DNA of 64,000 nt, from positions 105,820 to 169,819 of the forward strand of contig NW_002476011.1 of assembly GCF_000189635.1 (NCBI RefSeq), given 5' to 3'. The translations under genes were made by a program, and so were the position numbers. The stretch is from Tetrahymena thermophila SB210. Its lineage: Eukaryota; Ciliophora; Oligohymenophorea; Hymenostomatida; Tetrahymenidae. How positions within the stretch are numbered: position 1 is the first letter of the stretch; each line of letters starts with the position of its first letter. Positions 13,001 to 25,480 of this stretch are shown piece after piece. Below the pieces are notes generated by a model that saw nothing but the letters and a program-made list of their open reading frames with translations, did not search any database and was not told the origin of the DNA.

Positions 13001-14750
13001 AAGTAGGTGCCTTAGAGAGAATACATTTTTAGCTAAATAAACAGCAAGCTATATGCTGGAAGATCTTATTAACTGAGAATGATTTACTTGGAGATTGTAG
13101 AAGAGTGTATCAATAAGTTCTCTAAATCATTCTTTAAACAATATAATCTTATACAAAGTCTTCAACTATATAACGACAAAGTGCCTAATGTGAGAAGAAA
13201 GTTAGCCACTTTGATATACAAGATAAGATGCAGTATTTTTAAAGAAGATGCTATTCATATAGATCAGTTTGATTCTTTAATAATTCACTTACTTCTTGAC
13301 AACAATTAAGAAACTGCTAAAATAGCACAGTAATAACACTCAAACCTCAAAGACATTGATTCCTTTTAAAGCACCTAAGATGAGCAAGAAACTGATAAAT
13401 TGGATGAAATTTAAGATTTTATTGAAGAAAATGAAGACGAAACGAGCATCAATAATCCATAAAAGAGTAATATTTTTTATTAATAAATATTTATTGAATT
13501 TATGAACTGAGCAAAATTTATAAAATCCATTTAATTTTGAATGTAATTTAAAATGTAAAGCTGAATGGAAAAATAAATGAGCTTGATTAAGTTATTTTTT
13601 TTAAATCTTAAGCTTAAAATTTATTTAAAAAAAATTAGACAATTCAAACTTTAACTTTAAAAATTCATTTATTTAAATATTTTAAAAAATAATTGATAAA
13701 ATTATAAAATATATAAAAATATATATTATTATAACACAATAGATTATAGATCGTTTGACACAATTGACAAGAATCCTTATTCAATCTCTTAAATACCTTC
13801 AGGCCTGCTTTCAGGAGGCGCTATCATTAAAAAAGTAAAATTATTTATTTGTATTATTTAAAAAACCAGTTAAATAAATTAAGTAAAAATTATAATTTTC
13901 ATTTAATAAAGATTAATTATTAAAAATTTAACCATTAATTTTTATTAATTAAAAGAAAAATATAAACGTTAAGAAAATCCCTTCTGTAGGAAATACAAAA
14001 AGTTTTAGTACTCCAAAAAATACTTCTTTGACTTCTATCAGCTCCAACACTACCAACAAAGGGAATATAAAAAATTCAACTATAACTTCTTCTTTGATAT
14101 TTAAATAAAATGGAGATTCAAAGAAGAATCGTAGAAATAGTTCAAATAGTAATGACACAATATCATCTTCAATCAATGAAAAGGTTCCTACTGCTCATTC
14201 ATTATTAGTTTAAAAACCAAATGCGTCACTGACTTAAATATCTGGATAGTAATCTTCTGGTTCTCTCTTATTAAGAAATAAGTAAAATCTATCGCCAATC
14301 ATCGCTGCTTCGTCAAATAACTAACAATAAAACTATAGTATATAATCGAAAGTGCTTTCTTAAAATACAGATTACATGAACAGCAATATACAAAGAGATA
14401 TATTTTCAGATTAAAATGAAACTTCTCGTTCAGTAAAAGAAAGAAATAGTGCAAGCTTAAATAAATATAGCTCACTAAAACCTATTTAAAAAAATATAAA
14501 TAAGATTACGCCATTCAATCCTTCTACAACTCCTCAATAAAATGCTCTTAACTAATCTTCATAAGTTTCAGTTAACATTATAAGCAATCTCTCTATTGAA
14601 AAGAGAGCCAATTTTGAACGAAAGAGTACCTTTGAAAATAATCCAAATGTCTAAGTTATTTCAAACAACCTTTATAGAATTAAAAAGTAAACTACTTTCC
14701 AGCCTTCAAGTTTACCCCCAAAGTTTGCTCTCAAGAAAAAACCTTTATGA
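10054..14750 (+). CDS. PPP4R4: PPP4R4-like HEAT-repeat regulatory subunit of protein phosphatase 4
   Basis: A helical HEAT-repeat scaffold. The N-terminal block YTLSEDLSTIQRTKEILSFG...LPLLIQE aligns by memory with the human PPP4R4 start. Near 13100 the block EECINKFSKSFFKQYNLIQ...DKVPNVRRKLATLI mirrors its 'IFSKSFFCKYFFLPA...PVANVRMKL'. PPP4R4 is a cytosolic PP4 regulator. Exons read: 10054-10119, 10187-10595, 11089-11334, 11427-11585, 11797-12000, 12221-13466, 13743-13834, 13956-14750 (TGA 14748-14750). They total about 1070 residues. The C-terminal ~295 residues are Ser/Asn/Gln-rich and disordered, as in the animal protein. Unresolved: 10595 ends in phase 1 but the frame at 11089 needs phase 0, so a small exon is probably hidden in 10596-11088. 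The first intron (10120-10186) is inferred from a frame change and is unusually GC-rich. Confidence 0.82.
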
Positions 14751-15986
14751 AATTTAAAAAAAATGGCTTTAAAAAACAATAGTTAAAAAATTGAAAGTAG
14801 TTAGGCAGTCAATTATCATAAATTGATGAATCTGTCTAACTAAATAATATTCTCCTACCTACTATGAATAAATAATATAACCTATAAATTATAGAACACG
14901 AAATAAAAGAAATATTACAATAAAACTTACTATTCAATTTCTAAAATTATAATAAATAACATTTTAAACTTCTTTTATTCTTTCTTATAAATAAATTACA
15001 CTAAACAAAATTAAAATAAAAATAGACCTCGCTTTCATTTCTATCACTAAAACAAACAAAATTAAATATTTTCAATATCTTATTTTAAGAAATTTGTAAA
15101 TATTTTTCTGTTTTTGTATAGGTTTTTATTTTACTTCTTCAATTACCAACAAAGCTTTTTTTATTATTAAAATTGTATCATAACTTTTGTAAATAAATAA
15201 ATATATTTATTTCTTTATTGATCTAATTATTTGTACAATTTTAAGCATTATTCTAACAAAATTAATTAATAAATAAATAAAGTAAATTTATTTCTACTTT
15301 TACATTACTCTGAAATAATTTGTTTTTTATCTACTTGTTCGTTTTCAATAAGAAAATTTATTTCCAAACAAATTCTAAATATAAAAAATGAATAAATTAG
15401 ATTTATTTTTTAATTAAAATTCTTTCTTTTTTAATTTTGAGCACAAAATTATTGTGAGCTGTAAGAAATCTGAAAAATCTAGACGAGTTAGTTACCTTTT
15501 AATATTTAAAACAAAAATTAATTTAATTTGTTAGATTTAAATTAAATTAAAGAAATATGTTTTATTAAAATTATGAGTTACAAAGATATTTTTTTTTAAA
15601 TTTATTAATTTATTCACTCATTGATTTATTAAGTTTTTGATGTGAAAAATAATAAATAAATAAAATAAAAATATGTAATTAATTAATTAAGGTTGATTAA
15701 AAAATAAATTTATAATAGATATTAATTATAACACATAAGTTTATTTATTTATACAATTAAATTATTATGGTTAGTTAATATAGTTATTTATTTTTTGCTA
15801 TATTGATGGATTGAGTGATTGATTAATTCATATCTTGAATATAGTAAAACAATTAATTATTTAGTCTGATTAAATTTATATAGTATTTAAATTATATATG
15901 ATATCTTAAATAATAAATCATCTTCATTATCAAAATTTCAAATTTTGTTTGTATGCTAAGTAAGTAACTTCAAAATATTTCTTTTT
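14751..15986. other. Intergenic region between convergent genes
   Basis: About 1.2 kb of A/T low-complexity DNA between the 3' ends of the PPP4R4-like gene and PDCD5. Nothing recognisable. Confidence 0.6.
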
Positions 15987-16705
15987 TCACCAGTCTTCGT
16001 CATCAAGAGTTCTTCTCTTGAACTATTTAATAAAAAAATAAATAATTATTTAATATTTAGCTAGAGTTAAGATATTTGTGAAAATATTTCAAATTCTATT
16101 TCTTACAGAAACCTTAGTTTCTTGAGCTTAAGTAGTTGAGGTTTCAACCATCTTCAAGAATTCAGCTTCTGAGATTTTATTTGTAATTCTACCCATTTTA
16201 GCACCCTATAATTTTAATAATTAAAGTTAAAATTGTCAATCATTTTATTTTTAATAAAGTTAATTTCCTACTTGTAACAATGTAGCAATAATTTATTATG
16301 CCTTTTCTGGTTTGACAAGCTTGATGTTATTGACTAAGTTATTAAGAATAAATTATATTATGCCCTGCTTAAGAGTTAATCGAATAATTTGAGTTACGTC
16401 TAGATCTGGCTTCGTCAGAGAGAATAGCCTTCAATACACTTTCAACCATTTCTTCTTATTATCTAATAAATAAATTAAATAGTTAATTTGGTTGATAAAT
16501 GAATGAATGCAATTGATTGAATTATAATGAAGTGTTTCTGTTTTAAAATATTACTATCTTTGTTCTTCTTGCTATTAAAGCTTTTGAAGAGTAGCCTAGT
16601 CCTATTAAATTTATTTAAAATAAAGGTCTTAGTTTTTTATTTTAAATCTATTTCAATTTAAACAAAAGTTTTTTTGAATAGTTTATTTACCATTTGTTGA
16701 GCCAT
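15987..16705 (-). CDS. PDCD5: Programmed cell death protein 5 homolog (PDCD5/TFAR19, DNA-binding TFAR19 family)
   Basis: Six small exons close in phase on the minus strand: 16705-16691, 16601-16555, 16462-16398, 16333-16272, 16205-16107, 16022-15987. They encode 107 residues (human: 125). The protein runs MAQQMDQATLQKLQQQEEQ, then VESVLKAILSDEARSRLNNI and KLVKPEKAQQIIATLLQGAK, and ends FKRRTLDDEDW. The block ARSRLNNIKLVKPEK corresponds to human ARARLSNLALVKPEK, and the tail FKRR..LDDED to FNRRKVMDSDEDD. The family is a conserved three-helix-bundle protein found from archaea to man. In eukaryotes it is linked to CCT chaperonin/tubulin folding and apoptosis (family knowledge). It is strikingly intron-dense: five introns in a 324-nt coding sequence. 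Confidence 0.95.
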
Positions 16706-17218
16706 TTTTCTAAATTTTTTTTTTTTTATTACTATTTGTGAAATTCAGCAATTTTTAATTTTTTTAATTATTTTTCAATTTTTTTAGATTCGCAATTTAA
16801 AATTAATATATAAATTAAATTAGTAGGTATGTATTAATGAATGAATGAATGAATGAATGTATCTTAGCATCCCAAATTTCATTGGATTTAAAATCTATTA
16901 GAATAGATATAGAAAAAAAGTAAATTTTTAGAAAAGTCAAATTTTCTTAAAAGATTATTTCAAGCAAGCACAAAGCACTACACAAATCTTAACAAAAATA
17001 TTCTGGGACAAAGCACATATTTTAAAAACACCAATTATAGAGCTAGATATTTTATTTTGAATATATTTCTAATTTATAGATACAAATAAATATAAAAAAC
17101 AGTAATAAATTATTAAATAAACAAATAAATTTTTATGATTTTTTGCAAATTTCTATTATTAAACACAGTAAATTATTTTTCATTTCGAAAAATTTGTTTT
17201 TCTGTTATGTTAAATGAG
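16706..17218. other. Intergenic region with GAAT microsatellite
   Basis: 5' flank of PDCD5 and 3' flank of PIGQ. A poly-T tract lies at about 16718-16728, next to the PDCD5 start on the opposite strand. A (GAAT)n tract lies at about 16836-16860. No gene seen. Confidence 0.6.
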
Positions 17219-20200
17219 TCACATCTCTGAAAGTAGTGCAATATCTTTTTCTATCTCGCTTAAAGAGAAACTAGTTTTGGGTCCTACTTCGCCATGGGAA
17301 AAAGAGTGTTTTCTTCTAGCAGTTTTATTTTCTTCCTAATTTAATTAATGACCCAATAAATTTTTGTTACTTAAGCTATGAGATAGACTAATAAATAAAT
17401 AAATAAAAATTACGACAGCTATCAATATATCGTTTCCGCTAAATGAGAATCTTAAAATTTTGCCAACATTAACCTTTTTGAAGAACTTTGATATTTCTAT
17501 TTATTGTTTTATGAAAATATGTGCCATAAACAAATTTATAGAATATAAAAAAATTACTTGAATTAAAGCATGCCAATAAGTAGGAAACAGGCATTGGCCT
17601 AGTTTCTAAGTTGAAGATAGCCATATCGTTTCTTGTTGATTTTAAAAAATTCCAATTCAGAGAAAATAAATATTAAACTTGATTAAAAATAATGTAAATA
17701 AAAAATGTAAAAAATTTACAGATCTTTGCACTGAGAAAGAGTAACTTGACAAAATTTAGGAAAGAGGTCTTTATTTGTAAAATATTGCAACAAAATGAAA
17801 GCTGGGAAAGTGTTAAGCATATGTACAGTGGTGTTTAAAGATACCTAAAATATTTTTTTATTTAATAAGTAAGAATGGAAAGTTATTATTTAAACTAATT
17901 CTAATAGGATATTTATATAGATTTATATATTTATTCCTAATAGATTTTTTCTAAAATCCAAAATTAGTGTTGAGTTTATTTAAAATAGATAATTAAATTA
18001 ATTATCGAAAATTTAGAGAAAATCAATCTACTCTAATTCAGAATCCCCTAATTTCAAAATCTTTACAAATATTTTTCTAACAATTTTAATAAATCGATGG
18101 CATTTTATTGAAATTAATTACTTTTGTTATGTAAACTACAAGGACTATAAGTAGATAAGCGAAATAATACATAGCGATAGTGGGAAACATTGAAACTAGG
18201 AAGAAGAAAAATATCATAGATAACACTTTGTGATCCCAACTCACTTCATAATTTGAGTTTTTTAATACCTTCCCTTTCATTACTCCATAGAGCATTTTAA
18301 TTAAGGCCATTACTTCTCTATATAGCATCATTAACATTCTATAGATTATATACCTTCAATATTTTTATTAAAAATACTTATTGCATAATCATCAAAGATA
18401 AATTAGTAAATAAATTATTAATTAGCATAATAAAATTAATTTTATGTAATTTATTACACATGCAAAGTTAGAATATTTATAATGTCATTCACAATGCAGA
18501 GTTCAAAAGATATCCCAAAGAAACCAAAGAAGGCAATTAATCTCATTAAGTAAGGTTCAAATGGTGTTGCAAAAGTTGTAAAGTTATTCCTTGAATAAAA
18601 TTTAAAAAAATCTAATTTAACTAAAAAAAACCATTTTTAATGAAATGAAAAAAGTTATTATTTATTTTTTGATTCTAAACAAATTTAGTTTAGCTTTAAA
18701 AAATAACTTCAGATGACTATTTAACAATTTATAAAAAATATTTTGTATTTAATAGAATAAGTTAAAATCTCTTTAATTTACCAAAATATAAAAAGATTTG
18801 AAATTAAGAATCCCATTATTTTGTTTAAGTTTTTATTTGTTTTCAATCCTGCAGGATCACTCATAAGCCACTCAACTTCTTTGGATAGAGCATCAATATG
18901 AATACCACTAAAATATTGATGAATAAAGCCCAAAATTTTAGTTACGTTAAATGCAATAAAAAGGATGCTAAAGAGACCTAAAATTGTATCAATAGCTATG
19001 TAAGTTAAGCCAGATAATAGACGTAAATAAATTTTTAAAATGAATGAGTATTTCAAACTTTAGTGCTTATGTTTTAATATTCCTAATAGTATTGGCCAAC
19101 TCTACATAACTTCTATTTTAAACTTTACTTGATTAAAGACATTTCTACCCACTTTCATATCAACTAACGATTTTTCTATAAACGGCAACTTATAGCTAAG
19201 CAAATTATATACTAAACTATAAAAAAGTTTTTGAACTGAGCTGCACCAAACCAAGATTTAGATAAAAAAGAGCATATTTTTACCAGGTTTCAACCACTTC
19301 TTATACACGTTTTCTTTACTGCTTAAATCAGTTTGTTCTTCTAAAAAATAAAAATTTATTTTATTATGAATAAAATAAGACTAAGATAAAAAATAATTAA
19401 TTATAAGTTTAATTATTATCTCAATTTTCATATTAAAATAAATTAATTTTTTTATTGTTTTTAAATAAATTGCTAAGCCAGAGAAAAAGCAAATAGTTTT
19501 AATTAATAAATAAATGACAAAATGAATTTATTTATTTTAAAAATTTGTATACAACTTGATATTAAATTATTTACCTTAATTAGACTATTAAGATGTTTGA
19601 TCTTGTTATTCGTTTTATTCTGCTGCATTAGTTACTTTTAATTCCTCTTAGTATATTTAATTGATCATATTACTGAAATTTATTTGCTTGATGGTGTATT
19701 CTAGTTCAGGCAGGTTCTAATGGTATTTGTTATTAAAAATATCTTATTTAATAGCCTCCATTTAGCAAATGTTGACATCAAAATCACTAACATCTATGTG
19801 TTTCTTAAAGTATTCCTAAAGTTAGCTATCGTTATCTTGCTTATTTCTTTGATCATAATAACTTTCTATGAATTAATGTGGAATATCAAAACTCGAATAT
19901 GCATTCTTTACTTTGTTTGGATTAATCGATAATAAGCTATTTTGTTATATTTTATCATAGAATATCACTTATGACTTTGTCTTATATTTATATCCAAAAC
20001 ATAATAAAGTCTTTATCTTATACTTATCACCTAATTTCCTATTTTCTTAAATTTTATAATTTTAAAAAACATCAGATCGCTTGCTTAATTTATTCATACT
20101 AGAGTATTCAATATCTATCCATAGATCATATGTCTCCATTTATTATTTACAATACTCTGTGATTTCATCACCTTCTTCAAATATTCGCCCTAAAATCACC

Positions 20201-20587
20201 ATTTTGCACTATTAATTGATAATAAATGCAAATAATATAAAACAAGCAATTCTTATTTGATTAAATTGAAATACTTACTCCACAATAGCCTATCAAATTA
20301 GACAAGGTCTTTGAACCATTAAGTACATTTTCTAATTTTTTGAGCTTTTTATTTATTAAATCAATAATATTTGTTTTTTATATATTTATAAAAAATATCA
20401 TAATACATCTGAGTTCTCCTCTACGAATATAACTGTGGTCTAAAAACCTGAAATATTGAATCCTTTTAAAAATAAAAAGCATTTATTAATAGCTTGTTTT
20501 ACAAATTTCTCTTATACCTACTAAATATCCTTTCTTATTAACCTAAGACTTAGGAAAAAATATCTAAACTGTTTCAGAAGAAGCCAT
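17219..20587 (-). CDS. PIGQ: PIGQ/GPI1, subunit of GPI N-acetylglucosaminyltransferase
   Basis: Membrane subunit of the GPI-GlcNAc transferase complex, which transfers GlcNAc from UDP-GlcNAc to phosphatidylinositol on the ER, the first step of GPI-anchor synthesis (family knowledge). Nine exons close in phase: 20587-20279, 20208-19575, 19340-18782, 18589-18458, 18353-18122, 17844-17720, 17631-17558, 17496-17414, 17335-17219; 651 residues. The N-terminus ETVQIFFPKSQV and a VIFYDKIQQNSLL block match the human N-terminal domain. The Gpi1 core follows: EVEWLMSDPAGLKTNKNLN, then membrane segments (ISFELCIVNDIINILTLHVY, FFFLVSMFPTIAMYYFAYLL), VHMLNTFPAF, LETRPMPVSYLLACF and VGKILRFSFSG. All lie in the human order. 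Residues ~105-290 are hydrophilic and lineage-specific. Confidence 0.95.
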
Positions 20588-21215
20588 TCAAAACAAACAA
20601 AGTAGAGTATTTGTTAATTTAATTTTCTCTTATTGATATTCTTTCAAAACTAAAATCAATCTAAACCAAATTCTTCAGAAGCTTTAATCGATAGATAAAT
20701 AAATAAATAAGCAATCATAAAATTGCATATTATTTAATTTTTAAAATTAAAAAAAATGATTTATGTTTAAATAAAAAATTAAACAAATAATTTTAGTTAA
20801 GCTTTTATTAATTATAAATAATGATGTGTCAAGTAAAATAATTTTTAGTTGAAATGATATTATAAAATAAAACTTGAGCTGCTAAATCTGTTTTTAGAAA
20901 TTTAATTTTTATTATTTATGAAGAAAGATATATATTTTTAATATGAAAGATAAATTACTGGAATTGCTTGATTGATTATTTATTTATTTACTATTTGCAA
21001 CAATAAATTGAATAACAAAAAATAGAATAGTAGAAATATTTAAAAAGAGATATTTTATTAACACCTATTTTGAATAATTTATTAATTAATTGAAATTTAT
21101 TGTATAAGATACTTCATTCTAATTCAATTTTTTTAAATCAAGAAGAAATAATTAATTTAAACCATTCTTTCTTTCTTAGTGTTGACGTTAAATTTAATAC
21201 TGAAGAGTTTATAAT
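20588..21215. other. Divergent intergenic region
   Basis: Shared 5' region of PIGQ (-) and the alveolin gene (+). A/T-rich, with a GATAGATAAATAAATA run near 20690. No distinct motif or gene recognised. Confidence 0.6.
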
Positions 21216-23943
21216 ATGAATTAGGATTAAGCAGACCATATTCCTGTTAAGGAAGGATCCAATCTAGCAAATGATAATCAAGACTAAAGTATAAATAAAT
21301 AAATACACTGATTAAAAAGATTTATCAATATTGATGAAAATAAATTATAAAAGATAAATAGCCTCAAAGAGTGTCGAAAATATAATAAGCCTTGAGTAGT
21401 TTTAGATCAGGTGTTGAGTAAATATACTCTGAAAGCAGAGAGCGCTCTTTGGGAAGATTAAAAGAGAGCGAAGATGAAATGCAGCGCAAATTCAGCATCT
21501 AAAAAGTAATAAATAACGATGTTGGAGAGCTGTAAAATATAGGATAAGATAATTTAACAAGGTTTTTAAGTGATGAGCATAATGAAATTTTAACAGAAGC
21601 TTAAAAGCTAGATTGCTATGTTATAAGAGAGCAAATTAAATCTAGTAAAAACAGAGAGGAAGAAGAAGAACGTATTTACAGACAGTAAATAGAAAAGCTA
21701 CATAAAAAAAATTAAGAATTGGAAGAGCAAATTTAACAAAAAAAAAGACAATAGCGCATAAATTCAAAAAATTCATCTTTGGTAACAACTCACTTTTGAA
21801 ATTAATTACTATTCTTTCTAATAAAAAATGGTTTTAATTTATATTTCAGAATATTAAAACAAAAAAAATATAAATAAATAAATAAATACATTTTTTATTG
21901 TAAAAATAAATAAATAAATCTTATGGTTATAATTTTGATAAGTTTCATCTATCAAATAAATAAATGTTATTCATTCTTTTGAAATATTAAAAAAAACCAA
22001 CGAATTTTCAATATATTAAAAATTTGAACGATTTATTAAGTAAATTGCATTTATAATTTTAAATTTTGCATTTATAAAAGCTTCAAATTTTTTGTAATAA
22101 TAGTAATAATTTATTTATAAAAATAGAATTCATTCGTTAAGTCGTCTATTGATGTAGTCCCTAAAAATTTTATTCCAACTGCTTTACCATTTCCTTCTAT
22201 TGAATAGAAAATGCAGTAGTTTGATATATCAGTTTATAATAACCCATTATAGGGATATTAAGATCAAGTGGTGAATACTAACTAATTTTAAGGTTAATAA
22301 TAAGATATTAAATAAGCTAAGAATTAAAAGGGAAAAACCTAGCAACTTGACTTTAAACCAATATAAACATAGATAGATAATATTCCTGTTTATGCAGCAG
22401 GGTATGAGCAAGAGCAACAAGATATATAGGTTGTGTATGAAGGAGAGAAAAGAGATTTGAATAAATGTTTAAGGAAATTTGCTAAAAAGATATTTTATTT
22501 GCAAAGAATGGTATAAGATTTGACTGCTGAAAGAGATAAGTGGAAGACTTAGTTTGAAGGTGTTGATAGTTAATACAGAGAATATAGATTAAAATACGAA
22601 GAAGTTATTGAGCATAATAAGCTTTAAGAAAAGTAAATGAGTGAAAATAAAGTAAACCTTGAAAAATATAAAACTATGGCTGTTGCATTAGAAGAAGAAG
22701 TTAACAAGCTTAGATTATACAACCATGGCTCAGGAGACCCAGAAGTCTAAATTGTAGAAAAACTGATTGAAAAACCGTAAAAAAATAATTATTAAACACT
22801 TTATAATTTGAATTCTTTTATATATCAGAATAGAAATAGTCAAGCATGTAGTTTTAGAGAAAATTGTTGAAAAGGTAATTTCATTTATATCAAATTTAAT
22901 CTAATTTGCTCAAATATTTATTTTATCTTTAAAGCCCATTGAAATTATAAGAACAATTGAAGCACCTCCAATTGAAATAGAGAAAATTGTCGAGAAAATA
23001 GTTGAAGTTCCTGTAGAAAGAATTGTTGAAAAAGTAGTTCAAGTTCCTTTTGAAACAGTATTATTTATTTATTTATATCGTTATTTATCTATTTACTTAC
23101 TTACTTACTTTTATTTTGTTAAATTGAGATTATTCTTATAATAAAATAAAATGAAATTTAATATTAAAAATTGTTTGATTATTTTATTAGATAGTTGAAA
23201 AAATTATTGAAGTTCCAAAGATAGAAATTGTGGAAAAAGAAAAAATTATAGAAGTACCTCGCCCAGAGTATATTGAGAAGCTCGTCCATGTCGAAAAGCC
23301 TGTCTATATCGATAGACCTTAGATTGTTAAAGAAGTTATCGAAACAAAAGATCACGGATTAGAAAGAGAGCTCATGATGGTCAGAGAAGATTACCACAAG
23401 TTGTAAATGATACAGGAGAATTAATTCAAAGAATTGGAAGATTGGAAACTTAAGTGTATCCGTTTAGAAGACCAATTCCGTACAAATGAAGCTGACAAAT
23501 CTGTTATGATTGAAAGAGACAGGAGTGTGTTAATGGATGAGATTAAAAATAGTCACTAAACCATAGATAATTTAAGAGACAGGATAGAAATGCTTTATAA
23601 AGAAATTTCTATGCTAACAGATAACAACAACAGAAAAAACATAGAAATGTCTAATTAAATTAGATTCTTAGAAGAGCAGCTAGCAATAAGCGCTCCAAGA
23701 ATAATATCTACTACTTCTTATTAAGGATTACCAGCTTATCAACCTGTACCTCCACCTATAGTAGAGAATACAACTGCATATTACAAAACAACTGCTCCTG
23801 CCTATCCTAATAATGGCTATTCTTCATTGCAATAACCCATTTCAAACCCTCAATTTAACAACTCTTAATCTTACTAACAAACATTCCAGCAAACAAATAA
23901 TTAAGAAAATTTACCTTACAGCAACTCTAGATACTAGTTGTGA
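21216..23943 (+). CDS. Alveolin (IMC1-type cortical cytoskeleton protein)
   Basis: Alveolins form the proteinaceous lattice under the alveolar sacs of ciliates, dinoflagellates and apicomplexans (established). Six exons close in phase: 21216-21288, 21354-21781, 22142-22776, 22829-22874, 22935-23057, 23191-23943; 685 residues. Residues ~25-165 are charged and coiled-coil-like (LGRLKESEDEMQRKFS). Residues ~270-370 form another coiled coil. Residues ~370-485 hold the diagnostic Val/Pro/Glu/Lys repeats (IEIEKIVEKIVEVPVERI, VEKPVYIDRPQIVKEVIE). A third coiled coil follows (RDRSVLMDEIKNSHQTIDNL), then a Pro/Gln/Tyr-rich tail. Three of the introns fall inside or beside the repeat block, with a 360-bp intron earlier. 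Which Tetrahymena alveolin this is cannot be told from memory. Confidence 0.9.
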
Positions 23944-25480
23944 TTTATTTATTTGATCCTTTATAAATTAATTAATTGTAAATATAGCATTCATTTTTGT
24001 AAGTTATTTAGTAAAAAGTTTCTGTTTTAAATTTAATTTTAAAATTCTTGGTTTAAAAATTTCAGCAAAACATATAATTTTGTAACATAAAAATTTTTGA
24101 ATTTATTTATGACATATTAATTTATTTTTTAATATTTAAATAAATTATTAGATTCTAGCTTAATTTAAATTAAAATATAATATAAATTTATTTGCTTTTA
24201 ACCAAAGTAAACTAATTAATTATTGTTCAATAAATAAGGTTTCATACATAAAACTTAGTTCGAAAATATTTTTTAAAAACAAGCTAAATAAATTCAATAA
24301 ATTTTCTTATTATTAACTATAAAATTATAATTTTTATTTCAATTTTTTTTAAATTAAATGTTTTCATAATTAATTTCTAAATCTCATTTTTAATAGATTT
24401 AAAAATAATTATTTTTTTAATATTTAAATAGCTGTTAGAATCAAATTAGATTGTTTGAAATTCACTTTTATATTAAAAAACTTCTCAAATATGAAACAAA
24501 TAAATTAACTGTTTGAACAAGATATTAAGTTTTTTTTAATTTTCTAATTGTTATAAAACCTAGTAAATCTAAAATAATATTCATTTATTTCTATTAGAAA
24601 TAAATTCTTTTTACATTTTAAAATTAAATAATTAGCAAAATAAATATAATTTATTAAATTATTAATTTATTATTTTTGAATCAATTTAATTTTATTTATT
24701 ATAAAATTTTTTTATTTTTATTATTTTAAAAAAATAATTTATTCAATTTTTGTTTGTAATTATAAAAAGATTTTAACTTTAAACTTATTTTTCTATTTTA
24801 TTTTAATATTTATATCAAAAAATATTTATTGTTTTTGCGATTAAAATATTTTTTAAAAGATTACATTTAGTTTGCTTTAAAATTGGAATGTATTTATTTA
24901 TTTATTTAGAAGTTTTTTAAAGTTATATTATTTCAGTTTAATAAATAAATAAAATAGTAAATATATTTAACAATTTAATTAGACATGAGTTTTTCAAATT
25001 CAAATCAAATAATTTTGTTATTTTTAACAAATTTTCAAAATTTAAGTTTTTTTGGAAGGAATTTGTTTGCAATAAATATTATGAATGTTTGTATGTATGT
25101 ATTTATGAATTTAATTAGATTAATATTTGAATACTTGTTTCAATCAATTTGACTATTATAATAATATTCAGTCACTTTTTAGATAGAAAGATGGATAAAT
25201 AGATCCAAATTATATTAAATTTATTTCGAAAATCTAGTAAATAAATTAATAAATAAAAAAAAACAAGATTGGATTTGCATAAGATATTTAACAAAAAATA
25301 AAGAAAGAAATAAATAAATAGTGAATTGATTATAGGATAGCCTGATTCAATTAACACTCCAGAAAGTAGAAAAAATTAAAAAATCCTTAAATATATCAAG
25401 AAAAATAATTTAGCAGTAATATTTATCAATCAATCAAACATAAAATATAGCTGGCAAAAAAATATTTATAAATAATTTTG
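23944..25480. other. Intergenic region
   Basis: About 1.5 kb at roughly 85% A+T between the alveolin gene and the B-box gene, both on the plus strand. No gene, RNA or repeat unit recognised beyond TTTATT/AATAAA low complexity. Confidence 0.6.

Noticed and set aside
20590..21215. tRNA or snRNA genes in the spacers
   Set aside because: I looked for T-loop-like GTTCRANNC blocks paired with a plausible acceptor stem throughout the spacers and saw none.
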